Assembly (NCBI GenBank): GCA_963785255.1
Contig: CAWAUR010000006.1
Coordinates: forward strand, 124,001 to 188,000
Reading direction: 5' to 3'
Length of the DNA: 64,000 nucleotides
DNA from: Bog-159 sp963785255
GTDB taxonomy: Bacteria > Acidobacteriota > Terriglobia > Bryobacterales > Bryobacteraceae
Made by a program: the position numbers and the translations under genes. A model generated the notes under the pieces. It was given only the letters and a program-made list of their open reading frames with translations. It was not told where the DNA came from and searched no databases. Below, piece by piece: positions 1-9,300 of the stretch (position 1 is the stretch's first letter; the number at the start of each line of letters is the position of its first letter).

Positions 1-1637
1 AACTTCGTCGCATCGGCTACCGGCTCGCCCGTATTCGGATTGCGGTCGAAGCGCGGAAAGTTGCTGCTCGAGATTTCGATCCGAATCCGATGGCCCTTCT
101 GAAACACGTTGCCAGTGACTCCGGCGTCGATGGATAGCTTGTAGATTTCGCCGGGGCGCGCTAATTCCGGCCGCTCCATTGAATTGCGGTAGCGCAGGCG
201 CAGAATGCCATCGGTCAGGTTGCGCGCACCGCCGTCGGGAAACACGTCCACCAGCTTCGCGGTGACATCCGTATCGCGCGCGCTGGTGGCGGCATATAAG
301 ACCACCCGCACAAGCCCGGCGACTTCCACATCCTGGCGGAGCGGCGCGGTGGTGTAGACCAGCACGTCGCGGCGCTGCTCCACGCCGCGTTGATCTTTCG
401 GTCCCCAGGGGAAGATTTTGGGATCGCAGCAGACCGCGCCGCCCGTGGTGGGAACGGGATGCTCGGGATCGAAAACGAATCCGTCGGCATCGTCCGCAGG
501 CAAATGCGAGCGCGCTAGCGGGTCCAACCGGCCGTCGCCCGCCAGCGTGTTGGCGTGCCCGCCGCTCTCCAGATACCAGCGCTGTTCGCGCGCGGGCGGC
601 GGCCAGGAAGGCTCGTCGCGCCAGCGGTTCACACCCATCATGAAGATGCGGGCGGGCGCTTCAGAAAGCAGCGGCGTGTCTTTCCCTTTCAGGAACTGGT
701 CGAACCACTGCATCTCGATGCCGCCCAGCGGCGGGTCGGATTCCGGCCCGAAATCCACGCCGTCGAATTTCGCGCCCTTACTGTGCGCCCACGGGCCGAT
801 CAGGATGCGATCCACGCCCGAATGCTTGCGCAAGCTGGCGAAAGCGGCCAGGTCGCTCTCGACGAAGTAATCGTACCAGCCGCCCACGGAAAACACCGGC
901 ACGCGGATCTTATCCAGTTGGGCGCGCACGCTGATAGATTTCCAGAACGAATCGTAGGCGGGATGCGCGGCGGCTTCCTGGAACATGACGGAAGTCTGGC
1001 CGGTGGCGGCCAAGTCAGAAGTGCGCACGGGCAGGTGCAGCACGAACTTCGCGAAATCCGGATGGAATCCCGGCGCGCGCATATTCTGCGACATCCACAG
1101 CAGGCGCTGGCCCAGTTTCATGGCGCCGCCGGGCGAATAGAAGCGGTCCAGATAATCGTCGTAGCCGGCCACCGCGGGAAAGATCGCCTTCAAATGGGGA
1201 TTGTTCAGGGGGGCCACTTTCCACTGCACGATTCCGAGATACGATCCGCCCAGCATGCCGATTTTGCCATCCGACCAAGGCTGGCGCGCGATCCAATTCA
1301 GCGTGTCGTCGCCATCGGCCGGCTCTTGTTCGAGCGGACGGAAAACGCCTTCGGATGCGTAGCGCCCGCGCACATCTTCCACTACCACGGCATAGCCATG
1401 CTCCACGAAAGGCGCGAAATGCGCGGGGATCGCGGCTCCTTTGCCGTAAGGCGTGCGCACCAGAATGGTGGGATAGCGGGCGGGCGCGGCGGGATGGAAC
1501 ACGTTCGCCGAAAGCCGCACGCCATCGCGCATGGGCACCGCTACATCGAGGCTTTGCGAGATGTCGCTGCCCTCTGCGCATAATGCCGCGTATAGTGCGG
1601 CGGCGCACACCAGCGGCGCTACTGGCGAAAGACGCAC
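1..1637 (-). CDS. CocE/NonD family alpha/beta hydrolase (3' end cut by window)
   Basis: Reading the minus strand from a GTG at 1637 gives an uninterrupted frame to the window edge (about 545 codons, no stop seen). The first ~24 residues look like a signal peptide ending near CAEGS, so the product is probably exported. The nucleophile elbow is GGSYLG, preceded by VRTPYGKG and DVRGRYAS, and a later PWAHS carries the likely catalytic His; these are the hallmarks of the CocE/NonD X-Pro dipeptidyl-peptidase-like hydrolases. The C-terminal jelly-roll part is visible (RIRIEISSSNFPRFDRNPNT). Substrate cannot be told; family members cleave esters, amides or X-Pro peptides. The start overlaps the last 19 bp of the glycosyltransferase gene, which suggests translational coupling. 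Start choice is moderately uncertain, as no clear ribosome binding site is seen. Confidence 0.85.
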   Translation of the reverse strand, partial: MRLSPVAPLVCAAALYAALCAEGSDISQSLDVAVPMRDGVRLSANVFHPAAPARYPTILVRTPYGKGAAIPAHFAPFVEHGYAVVVEDVRGRYASEGVFRPLEQEPADGDDTLNWIARQPWSDGKIGMLGGSYLGIVQWKVAPLNNPHLKAIFPAVAGYDDYLDRFYSPGGAMKLGQRLLWMSQNMRAPGFHPDFAKFVLHLPVRTSDLAATGQTSVMFQEAAAHPAYDSFWKSISVRAQLDKIRVPVFSVGGWYDYFVESDLAAFASLRKHSGVDRILIGPWAHSKGAKFDGVDFGPESDPPLGGIEMQWFDQFLKGKDTPLLSEAPARIFMMGVNRWRDEPSWPPPAREQRWYLESGGHANTLAGDGRLDPLARSHLPADDADGFVFDPEHPVPTTGGAVCCDPKIFPWGPKDQRGVEQRRDVLVYTTAPLRQDVEVAGLVRVVLYAATSARDTDVTAKLVDVFPDGGARNLTDGILRLRYRNSMERPELARPGEIYKLSIDAGVTGNVFQKGHRIRIEISSSNFPRFDRNPNTGEPVADATK

Positions 1638-2719
1638 AAAGTGTCCCAATATTGTTTGGCGATTTGAACGGCCTGGTGACGCTCGACGATGTGCCCGGAC
1701 GCGCGCAGTCCGATTTCACCCGCACATTCTCTTTTCGATGTTAACAGAAACATGTGGTCGAGCAGCGCATTTTCTTCAGCGGGACCGGGCTCGATGCGCA
1801 GACAAGCGGCGGCCGGATAGCGGGAGTTTTCTTCGCCTGCGGTGAGCAGAACGGGCTTGGCGATTCCCATCATGCGGATGGCGATGCCCGAAGTTTCGCC
1901 CGCGGCGGGATAGCGCAGGTTGATGCAGGCATCCACGGCCAGCGCCGCGCGCCAGAAATCGGGCTCGGCGAGATACGGCAGGCGCAGGACGCCGGGCGCA
2001 TTGAGCAAAGGATCGGCGGCGCGCGTCAGATCGCGCGAAACGAAAGGTCCGGCCACCAGCAAATACGCATCCGGGCGATCGCGGCGCAACCACTCGAACG
2101 CCCGCAACACGCTGAACAAACGCTTCGATTCGCGCAGGTAGCCGAACACGCCAAACAAAAATGCATGCATCGGCAGACTCAGCCGCGCGCGCATGCGGAC
2201 CACTTCCCAATCGGCGGGCAACTCCGGCGGGGCGAACAGATGCGGGATTTCGATCACGGCTGCTTCCGGCGCATGCTCGCGGACCATGCGGGCCGCGGCC
2301 GGATTGTGCACCACCACGGCGCGCGAGCGTTCCGCGATGCGCTTCAGCATGGGGTAATCGAAATAGCAGCTATCGAAGCCGGAGCTGGCGCGATGGCGCC
2401 ACAGATCTTCCGCGAGTGCGCGATGCCACGCGCCGTAATTGTAAACGAACTCTTCGATGTAAGCTTCGCGCGAGAGCCAGCCAAGGAAGAAGTGATGCAA
2501 GACGGCATCGTGCAGCACAATGACGCCCGGTTCGGCGAGCGCGCGGCGATAGATCTCGCGATGCAGTTGATTGTTGCCGATATGATACAGCGCTACATCC
2601 GCATGGCGGGCATGCGGCGCAACCGTTCCATGGTTTCGTAAAGCGGCGAGTAACGTGGCTGCATAATCGGCCACGCCGGTGCGGGCGGGCGGCAGCGGCG
2701 CGTAGTAGGCGACCTTCAT
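1619..2719 (-). CDS. Glycosyltransferase, GT4-like
   Basis: A 366-residue protein starting MKVAYYAPLPPARTGVADY, the N-terminal glycine-rich loop typical of GT-B glycosyltransferases. The C-terminal half has a Rossmann-like stretch (FGVFGYLRESKRL, LLVAGPFVSRDL) and AGETSGIAIRMM, which corresponds to the sugar-nucleotide binding region. The open frame runs further upstream, but ATG at 2719 is preferred because it overlaps the YggS stop by 4 bp (ATGA), the usual coupling arrangement. Cytoplasmic; acceptor and donor unknown. It sits between YggS and the exported hydrolase in one transcription unit. Confidence 0.8.
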   Translation of the reverse strand: MKVAYYAPLPPARTGVADYAATLLAALRNHGTVAPHARHADVALYHIGNNQLHREIYRRALAEPGVIVLHDAVLHHFFLGWLSREAYIEEFVYNYGAWHRALAEDLWRHRASSGFDSCYFDYPMLKRIAERSRAVVVHNPAAARMVREHAPEAAVIEIPHLFAPPELPADWEVVRMRARLSLPMHAFLFGVFGYLRESKRLFSVLRAFEWLRRDRPDAYLLVAGPFVSRDLTRAADPLLNAPGVLRLPYLAEPDFWRAALAVDACINLRYPAAGETSGIAIRMMGIAKPVLLTAGEENSRYPAAACLRIEPGPAEENALLDHMFLLTSKRECAGEIGLRASGHIVERHQAVQIAKQYWDTLCVFRQ

Positions 2720-3381
2720 GGCTTGCGGCGCTTGCCGAACAGCGCCGTTCCCACGCGCACGATGGTAGCGCCTTCTTCGATGGCGGCTTCCAGATCGTGC
2801 GACATGCCCATGGAAAGATGTTCCAGCCCATGCTCGGCGGCCAACTCGCGCAGGCGGCGGAAATACGGGCGGGATTGCTCCTGGTCTTCGGACCATGGAG
2901 GCATGGTCATCAGGCCCAGCAGCCGCAGGTTCGTCGCGGCGCGCACGGCGGCGATGAGCGCGGGCAGTTCCTCGGGCGTGGCGCCGGCCTTGGCTTGCTC
3001 GGGCGAAAGCTTGACTTCAAGCAGCACGTCAAGCGGCTTGCCGGATTCGTCAAGGCGGCGGGCGAGTTTAGCCGAATCCACGGTCTGGATGCAACTAAAC
3101 AGCTCCGCGGCGCGGGCGCTCTTGTTGCTTTGCAAGTGCCCGATCAGATGGAATCGCGCGCCGGCCAGATCGCGCACCGCGGGATATTTGCCTTCGAATT
3201 CCTGCACATAGTTTTCGCCGAACTCGCGCAAGCCGAGTTCGTAGGCGTCGCGAATGGCTTGCGCGGGGAACACCTTGGTGACGGCCAACAGCAGGATTGC
3301 GCCGGCGTCGCGATGCGCGCGCTCGGCCGCCCGGGCGATGCGCAGGCGAACCGCAGCGAGCCTCTCGGCGAGCGTATCCAT
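2716..3381 (-). CDS. yggS: YggS/PLPBP family pyridoxal 5'-phosphate homeostasis protein
   Basis: 221 residues, normal for the family. The PLP lysine is K36 in LLAVTKVFPA, followed by FGENYVQE and, near the C-terminus, LSMGMSHDLEAAIEEG and VRVGTALFG, the conserved phosphate-binding region. The family binds PLP without catalysing a reaction and keeps the free cofactor and amino-acid pools balanced. It lies 9 bp downstream of the TlpA-like gene stop and overlaps the next gene by 4 bp, so the four minus-strand genes look like one operon. Confidence 0.93.
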   Translation of the reverse strand: MDTLAERLAAVRLRIARAAERAHRDAGAILLLAVTKVFPAQAIRDAYELGLREFGENYVQEFEGKYPAVRDLAGARFHLIGHLQSNKSARAAELFSCIQTVDSAKLARRLDESGKPLDVLLEVKLSPEQAKAGATPEELPALIAAVRAATNLRLLGLMTMPPWSEDQEQSRPYFRRLRELAAEHGLEHLSMGMSHDLEAAIEEGATIVRVGTALFGKRRKP

Positions 3382-3390
3382 GTGGCGGCG

Positions 3391-4248
3391 CTACTCCAGA
3401 CCGGCGTGCGCCAGCATTTCGAGGAATTGCCGGCTGGTGCGCATGTCGATGGCTTGGGCGGCCAGCTGGCCTTCGCGGTCGTACACGAAGGTCTTGGGAA
3501 TGCCTTCGACGCGGAAGAGTTCGTTCACCTTGCGCCCCGGATCGAGCAGGATCGGATAGGTGACCTGACGGTCCGCGATAAACGGACGCACCGTGGAGGC
3601 CTCTTCATCGGAGATTGCCAGGATGACGAGGCCCTTAGCCGCGAACCGTTGATAGAGCGCTTCCAGATCGGGCATCTCCTTGCGGCACGGCGGGCACCAC
3701 GTGGCCCAGAAATTCACCAGCACGACACTGCCGTGCAGGTCCTGCAGGGTCCATGATTTTCCGCTCAGATCGGTGAGCGTGAAATTCGCAGTTTGGCGGG
3801 CGCGGTCGTCGGCTTCGAGCTTGGCGATGGCTGCCGCCATGCGCGGATCGTCCGTGGAGACGGGCACGTGTTCGTATCGCACAAACTGCGCCAGGGTGCT
3901 ATAGCCGGCGGTGGCTTGCGCGGACGGTTTCGCGTTACGCAGCGTATCCGCCAGGGTGACGGCCACGGCTTGCAAGGTTTCCGCGCCGGGATCGCCTTCG
4001 GTTACCAGATTCGCCAACGACTCCGCCAGCAGTTGCTGGTGGTCGCCCGCGGGCAGATCGCGGATTTGAAGCGCCAGTTGCCTGGTGGTGACGGTGCGTT
4101 GATCGTCGGGGAGGCTGCGCAGCGTGCGCATCTGCTCGACAATCGGCTTCTCCTGATCGGTCCAGACGATTTTGGGCGCTTGCGCGTAAAGCAAAGCCAC
4201 GCTTGAGGCGAGCGCCAGCGCGACATGTTGCCATCGAATTCCCCGCAT
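3391..4248 (-). CDS. Exported TlpA/ResA-like thioredoxin-fold protein
   Basis: 285 residues with an N-terminal hydrophobic signal segment (about residues 7-22, cleavage near YAQA). Residues 25-150 are an alpha-helical region with no recognised family; residues 152-285 are an AhpC/TSA-Redoxin thioredoxin fold with the active site WCPPC at 184-188 and the cis-Pro region near GIPKTFVYD. Likely periplasmic and membrane associated, acting as a thiol-disulfide reductant, for example in cytochrome c maturation; that role is inferred from the family. It is the first gene of the minus-strand operon. A palindromic repeat lies about 25 bp upstream of its start. Confidence 0.85.
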   Translation of the reverse strand: MRGIRWQHVALALASSVALLYAQAPKIVWTDQEKPIVEQMRTLRSLPDDQRTVTTRQLALQIRDLPAGDHQQLLAESLANLVTEGDPGAETLQAVAVTLADTLRNAKPSAQATAGYSTLAQFVRYEHVPVSTDDPRMAAAIAKLEADDRARQTANFTLTDLSGKSWTLQDLHGSVVLVNFWATWCPPCRKEMPDLEALYQRFAAKGLVILAISDEEASTVRPFIADRQVTYPILLDPGRKVNELFRVEGIPKTFVYDREGQLAAQAIDMRTSRQFLEMLAHAGLE

Positions 4249-4272
4249 AATTCAATGCTCGCACAAACTCGG

Positions 4273-4296
4273 TAGGACAGGCCTCCCGGCCTGTCC
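4273..4296 (+). repeat. 24-bp palindromic repeat, family A, copy 1
   Basis: TAGGACAGGCC followed by a short centre and its inverse GGCCTGTCC. One of nine copies in the window. This copy is in the leader of the thioredoxin gene and not at a stop codon. Confidence 0.9.
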
Positions 4297-4341
4297 ATGA
4301 CGATCCTCGCTCGGCCGTTGAGCGGGCCTACGAGGCCCGTG

Positions 4342-4414
4342 GTCGCGGTAGGGATGCCGGTTGCCCGGCACCCCCCGCACAGATCCGTGCGAGCGCTCCT
4401 AACGCACACGGTTC
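4342..4414 (-). ncRNA. Group II intron domains V and VI
   Basis: Domain V is about 34 nt at 4381-4414 on the minus strand, starting GAACCGTGTGCG and ending GCACGGATC; domain VI follows with a GGG..TGCCGG/CCGGCA..CCC stem and an unpaired A in CTACC that could be the branch point. The catalytic triad position reads AAC rather than the textbook AGC. The RT stop codon (4399-4401) falls inside domain V. Confidence 0.65.
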
Positions 4415-5913
4415 TTACCTTGGATGTGCTGCCACGCAAAGCGAACGTCAGGATACGGATGCAGAATTTCGACGTCCGGGATGAGGCACCCGAGTTTCTC
4501 CCAAAATTTGTTCCAGGTCCAGCGGGTTCTTTGACTCCGCCGCCGAAGCTGCCACCACCACATGCGTAGCACTTCGTGCCGGAACGCTTTCAGTCGTTCC
4601 TCGTTGCGCGGCACGGCGTGATATCGGAAATATCCGCGAACCACCGATTGCAGCCACCCCGTCGTGTCCGGAACCCGCGCATGCAAGCGTTGGCGGAGCT
4701 GTTGCCGAATCTTCTTCAGCTTGGCGGCCATCCGTTTGCCGATCGTCTTCCGCAGCACCATGAAGTACCCCGTCGCGTGATTCTTCCCACAGATGTGAGT
4801 GAAACCCAAAAAGTTGAAGGTTTCCGGCTTCCCTTCCCCACGCTTCGCCCGCCGTTCAGCGGCATAGCGCCCAAATTCGATCAGGCGCGTCTTCTCCGGA
4901 TGCAATTCCAGCCCGAACTTCCGCACGCGTTCCCGCAATTGCGCCAGAAACTTTTCGGCCTCTTCCCGGTCCTGGAATCCGAACACCACGTCGTCCGCGT
5001 ACCGCACCGCGATCATGTCGCCGTGCGCCACCTTCTTCCGCCATGCCTGCACCCACAGATCGAGCACGTAATGCAGGTAGAGATTGGCTAGCAACGGCGA
5101 AATCACCGCCCCTTGTGGGGTCCCTTCCTTCGTCTCGTACCACTGTCCGTCCTCCATCACGCCCGCCTTCAACCATTTCAGGATCAAGCGGACGAGCCGT
5201 TCATCTCCTATCCGATGCCGTACGAACTTTTCCATCTGAGCGTGTTCGACTTTGTCGAAAAACGACCGGATGTCTAAGTCCAGAACGTAGTTCACCTTCT
5301 TGCTGGTGATCCCGACGTAGAGCGCGTCTAGTGCGTCGTGCTGCTTGCGCCCCGGCCGGAACCCGTACGAAATGCCCAGAAAGTCCTCTTCCCAGATCGG
5401 ATTGAGAACCGCGACCACCGCTGCCTGGGCGATTTTGTCTTCCAGGGCGGCGATGCCCAATGGCCGTTTCCGCCCATCGGCTTTGTCGATCCAGACTCTC
5501 CGCGACGGTTGCGCGCGATAGGCCCCGCGATGGATGCGTCCATGGAGGTCGGCGAGCCGCTCCTCCAGTTCGTCCCCGTAGGCTTGCCACGTCACCCCGT
5601 CCACTCCCGCCGCCGCTTGCCTTTGCAGGTCGTAGTAGCTGCTGCGGAGCAGGTCGATAGTGACGTGATGCAGCAGGGCGGTGAACCGCAACTGCTTGTC
5701 CTTCTGCGCTGCTTGACGTACACGGTCCAGCCCGCTTGGCCCGCTTTCCCGGCCTTGCATCCGGTACGGGTTAGGCTCTTCCGCATTCTCCTCGGTCAGC
5801 GGCCTTCCCTCCGCGATCTCCTTCGGCCCTCCCTGGCCTGCGTTCGACCGCTTCGTCGGTACTACGCCGCTGTGCGACTCCCCGCCGCCGTGCATCTGGG
5901 TCTTATCGCTCAT
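4399..5913 (-). CDS. ltrA: Group II intron reverse transcriptase/maturase
   Basis: 504 residues. RT palm motifs are intact: YGFRPGRKQHDAL (about 183-195), DLDIRSFFDKV (212-222), GTPQGAVISPLLANLYL (264-280) and the catalytic YADD at 305-308, then a thumb and maturase X domain (GYFRYHAVPRNEERLKAF). No HNH endonuclease domain is visible after the X domain, so target priming would depend on a nicked or replicating strand. The basic N-terminal 60 residues are low complexity. The gene lies in the intron's domain IV and its last codons run into domain V. The protein splices the intron RNA and drives its mobility. Confidence 0.95.
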   Translation of the reverse strand: MSDKTQMHGGGESHSGVVPTKRSNAGQGGPKEIAEGRPLTEENAEEPNPYRMQGRESGPSGLDRVRQAAQKDKQLRFTALLHHVTIDLLRSSYYDLQRQAAAGVDGVTWQAYGDELEERLADLHGRIHRGAYRAQPSRRVWIDKADGRKRPLGIAALEDKIAQAAVVAVLNPIWEEDFLGISYGFRPGRKQHDALDALYVGITSKKVNYVLDLDIRSFFDKVEHAQMEKFVRHRIGDERLVRLILKWLKAGVMEDGQWYETKEGTPQGAVISPLLANLYLHYVLDLWVQAWRKKVAHGDMIAVRYADDVVFGFQDREEAEKFLAQLRERVRKFGLELHPEKTRLIEFGRYAAERRAKRGEGKPETFNFLGFTHICGKNHATGYFMVLRKTIGKRMAAKLKKIRQQLRQRLHARVPDTTGWLQSVVRGYFRYHAVPRNEERLKAFRHEVLRMWWWQLRRRSQRTRWTWNKFWEKLGCLIPDVEILHPYPDVRFAWQHIQGKNRVR

Positions 5914-6327
5914 CGCTTTCTCCCAGCGTTCCGCCCTCTACCGGCGGCGGAAAGCCACGGGGTCTCTCGGTTCTCGCGCGTGAAGTTTCTATGCGTGCGT
6001 GGGGTCTACGACTCCGCAGGGCCGCAACGTGCTCGCGCTGTTTACGCACGCTGCCGTGTTGCCTTCCGGTTAGCCTGACACCGTCGGCGCCCATGATTTT
6101 GGCAATTTCGGAGCTCATCAACTTCAGGGATACCCAGCCCACATATGCCCCAGGCCAACGCTTCAAGTGCGTCGTTGCCGCCGCCCTCACATGGCTCGGG
6201 GTCAGGATGGTTCGCTACTCCTTTCCTGTATGACTCTTTCATTCACTACTTCACGCCGGTTTATCCCGACGCTATCCAGGCTGAGAGCCCGCCCCACAAC
6301 GGCCGGCAACACATGTGGAAAGTAGAG

Positions 6328-6351
6328 GGACAGGCCAGGAGGCCTGTCCTA
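6328..6351 (-). repeat. Family A palindromic repeat, copy 2 (contains a stop codon)
   Basis: Reads TAGGACAGGCC on the minus strand. Its first three bases (6349-6351) are the TAG stop codon of the YVTN-phosphoesterase gene. Confidence 0.9.
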
Positions 6352-9300
6352 CGGCTTGGTCAGTTTGTAACGCGCCAGCAGCGTGGCGCGATTACGCCGC
6401 AGATCCTTTCCGCTTGGCGCGGCGGGATAAGGCTTATCGCCCATCAGTCCTTTCCATAAGAGGCGATTGAAACCCTCGGGATCGACGCGATCTTCCGACG
6501 TGAAATCCATGCCTTCGGTGGCCCGCGCCCAATAGGCGGCATCGTGCGACGGCTTTGGCGCCACCATGCCCGCCGGCTGCGGGGGCAGCGGCAGCGACAC
6601 ACCCGCGCCATACAGGAGTGCAGACGGAGTTGCGGTAAAGCTCCACGCACTGGGCGTGGTGTTGAAGATATCGGCCATGGGCTTGGCTAAGGCGTCGTTC
6701 AGATTCATGGGCGGCAGCCCCAGAACCTCTTCCATGGTGCGCACGAAATCGATGGTGTTATACGGCGTCGAAACCAGCGCTCCCTGCTTCACGAAAGCGC
6801 CCGCCACAAGCGCCACGCTGCGGTGCGAGTCGACATGGTCGCCGCCGTCCTGCGCATCGTCCTCCAGAACGAAGACAAGCGTGTTGTTGGCGTACTGGCT
6901 ACTGGCGATCTTCTGCACCAGCAGGCCGACCGCATAGTCGTTATCAGCGACCTGCAGGTCGGGAGTATTCACACCGTCGATGGCGGCGCTAAAACTGCCG
7001 GTATGATCGTGCATGAAACGAACCAGGCTCAGGGAAGGCATCCCCGCGCTGCGCGGCGTTATCTGGCCATGCGGAGTACACGGGAGCGTGGCGGGCGCAG
7101 CGGCCGGCTTGCGCGGCTCGGGCGCGCGGCACGCAGGCAGGAGATAGTTGTTATCGAACTCGCGGGCCCACTCCGCGTAGCGGTAATAATCCGGGAAGGC
7201 GTTGTCGAATCCGCGGAAATAGGGATCGGTGCGCGGGGCCAGCGCGACATTCGTGGGATAAGCTACTACGATGCCGTCCGCCGCCGGGTTTTCGACCAGG
7301 GGAATCGTGTTGGTGGTGGTGTTATAGCGCGTTTCGTCCACGAAAAAGCCGTAGTTCCGCACCGTAAGATCGGCGCGCAGCGCGGCGTCCCACAGATAGC
7401 CGGTGTTTATTTCGTTGTCGGGTCCATCGGGCGCGGCCACGTCGGTCTGGCCGGGCAGCAGATCTGGATCGTTGGGCGTAAAAGGATCGGCATACTGGCG
7501 CTCGGCGAGTGTCGGATAGGCCACGTTCACGCTGCGATTCACACCCTCGGAGTCGATGCTGAGCCCGCGTGACACGCCGACAGCGGAGGAGTAAAACACC
7601 GGAAACTGGCGCTCGATCACGTCGGGCGCGCGTGCGGAAGTGCTCCAGGGCCAGCCGTCGTTGCTGACTTCGGCGGTCACCAAGAAATTGTCGAGGGTGA
7701 CAAAGTTCAATGCCAGGTTATGCAGATTGGGCGTGACCGCCTGCCCGAACTCGGTCAAATCGGGATCCCCATTGCCGACCTCCAGGTCGCCCAGGATCTG
7801 GTCGTAGGTGCGGTTCTCCTTGAGGATGAAGATGACATGCTGCACACCGGCGCGCACCGCCGCCATGACAGCCGCGTCGCCGGCGCTCTCGGTGAACGAG
7901 AAGCGGTTGTTAACGGCTACCTGCGCGGTAAGCGTGGTCAGTTGCGCGGCGGTGGGGCGTGGAAATGTCTGGAAACCGGCCTTGAGTAATTGGGGATTAT
8001 ATTGGTTCGCCGGAATACAACTTGGGTACGTGGGCGCGCCGCCGCTGTAGCAGAAGCCGGTATTCGCGCCGGTCGGCGATTTTCCGTTGACCGCATAAAC
8101 CCAGGATCCGTCGGCGCTGAAGCTCACCGAATTGGGATACCAACCGGTGGGAATCAATCCCACCACCTGGTCGCCGCTATTGGTTCCACTCAGCGCCACC
8201 ACGGCGATGCAGTTCAAATTGCCGTTGGTCACGTAAAGCTGCTTCTCGTCCGGCGACAGCGTGGCGCTATCGGAGTTTGCGCCGGTATATTGCGCGAGGG
8301 CAGTGGGCAACACGCCCGGCGGAGCGATGACCGGAATGGTCTCCAGGATGGCGTTGCTGGCGGTCGAGATTACATCTACGGTATCCGTTTCGTCTTCGAC
8401 GACATAGAGCAGCGACTGCGCCGCGTTCAGGGTCGTCTTGTTGGGTTGACCTTTCACTGCGATGCGGGCCGTAACCGCAGGCGTTCCGCTGAGGCTCACG
8501 ACATCGATCTCGCGGTCGCGAATGCTGGATATGTAGGCCGTGGCGCCGGCGGCGCTTCCCTTCACCGCCACCCAAAACGCGTATTCACCGCCCGGCACGC
8601 CGGCCTGGGCGGGGTTGCTCTTGCCGGGGCGCAGATCGAGTTCCGTGCCCTTCGACCAATTGCCGTAGCCGCCGCTGAATACGGTTATCGAATCGTTGTA
8701 GTAATTGGCCACCACCAGCGTCTTGCCATCTTTCGAAATGGCCAGACCGGCTGCGCAAGGCTTCACCCCGACCTGCGCGTTCACAGGGCCGGTGCCTCCT
8801 GGCTGCACGCTCAGGCCATTGCCGGCGGCATGCCCCATGGTGAGCGCCGGGCTGGTGGGCTGTTCCTCGGCCCATTCTCCATTGGAACCGAGCGTAACGG
8901 TGTGGATGTTATCGTCCGAGCCACCCGCCACGTAAAAATGCGTGCCGGAGGGATCGAAGACGATGCCGTTGTAGGTGTTGGGGATCTGCACGACCTGCTT
9001 CTTCACCGGCTGCTTGGCCGAGATGTCGTAGATGAACACGAACTGGCTAGTGATGCGCGATGTGAGTGAGCCAGTGAAGACTATGTTAAATCCGCTGCAC
9101 AGAACCAGCAGCGTCTTGCCATCGGGACTGGCGACGGTGGTCACGGCTTGTCCGGCCAGCCAGGACGGGTTGGCGGTCAGATCCGGGTTCATCGGCTCGA
9201 AACGGGAGCCGGGGGGCGCCAGCGGCGTGATCTGCTGGGCCATATTGGGCAAGTCCTGAGAGTCCGGGTTGGGTGTGTCTTGTGCCTGCGCCGCGGGCAG

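Larger units (their letters stand above)
4342..6285 (-). mobile_element. Group II intron with reverse transcriptase
   Basis: The minus strand contains a reverse transcriptase gene followed by a domain V-like hairpin (4381-4414, stem CCGTGTGCG / CGCTCGCACGG) and a domain VI-like stem (4343-4378, TGCCGG / CCGGCA) ending in CGCGAC at 4342. The 5' boundary near 6285 is inferred because the flanks rejoin into a dispersed repeat: GAGCGGGCCTACGAGGCCCG on one side and GCCCGCCCCAC on the other, as seen uninterrupted at 13740 and 57515. A canonical GUGYG 5' end was not found at the inferred junction, so that end is uncertain by tens of bases. Confidence 0.75.

Noticed and set aside
555..1583. 342-aa open frame on the plus strand
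   Set aside because: It is antisense to the CocE/NonD hydrolase, whose minus-strand frame has recognisable motifs; the plus frame is low complexity.
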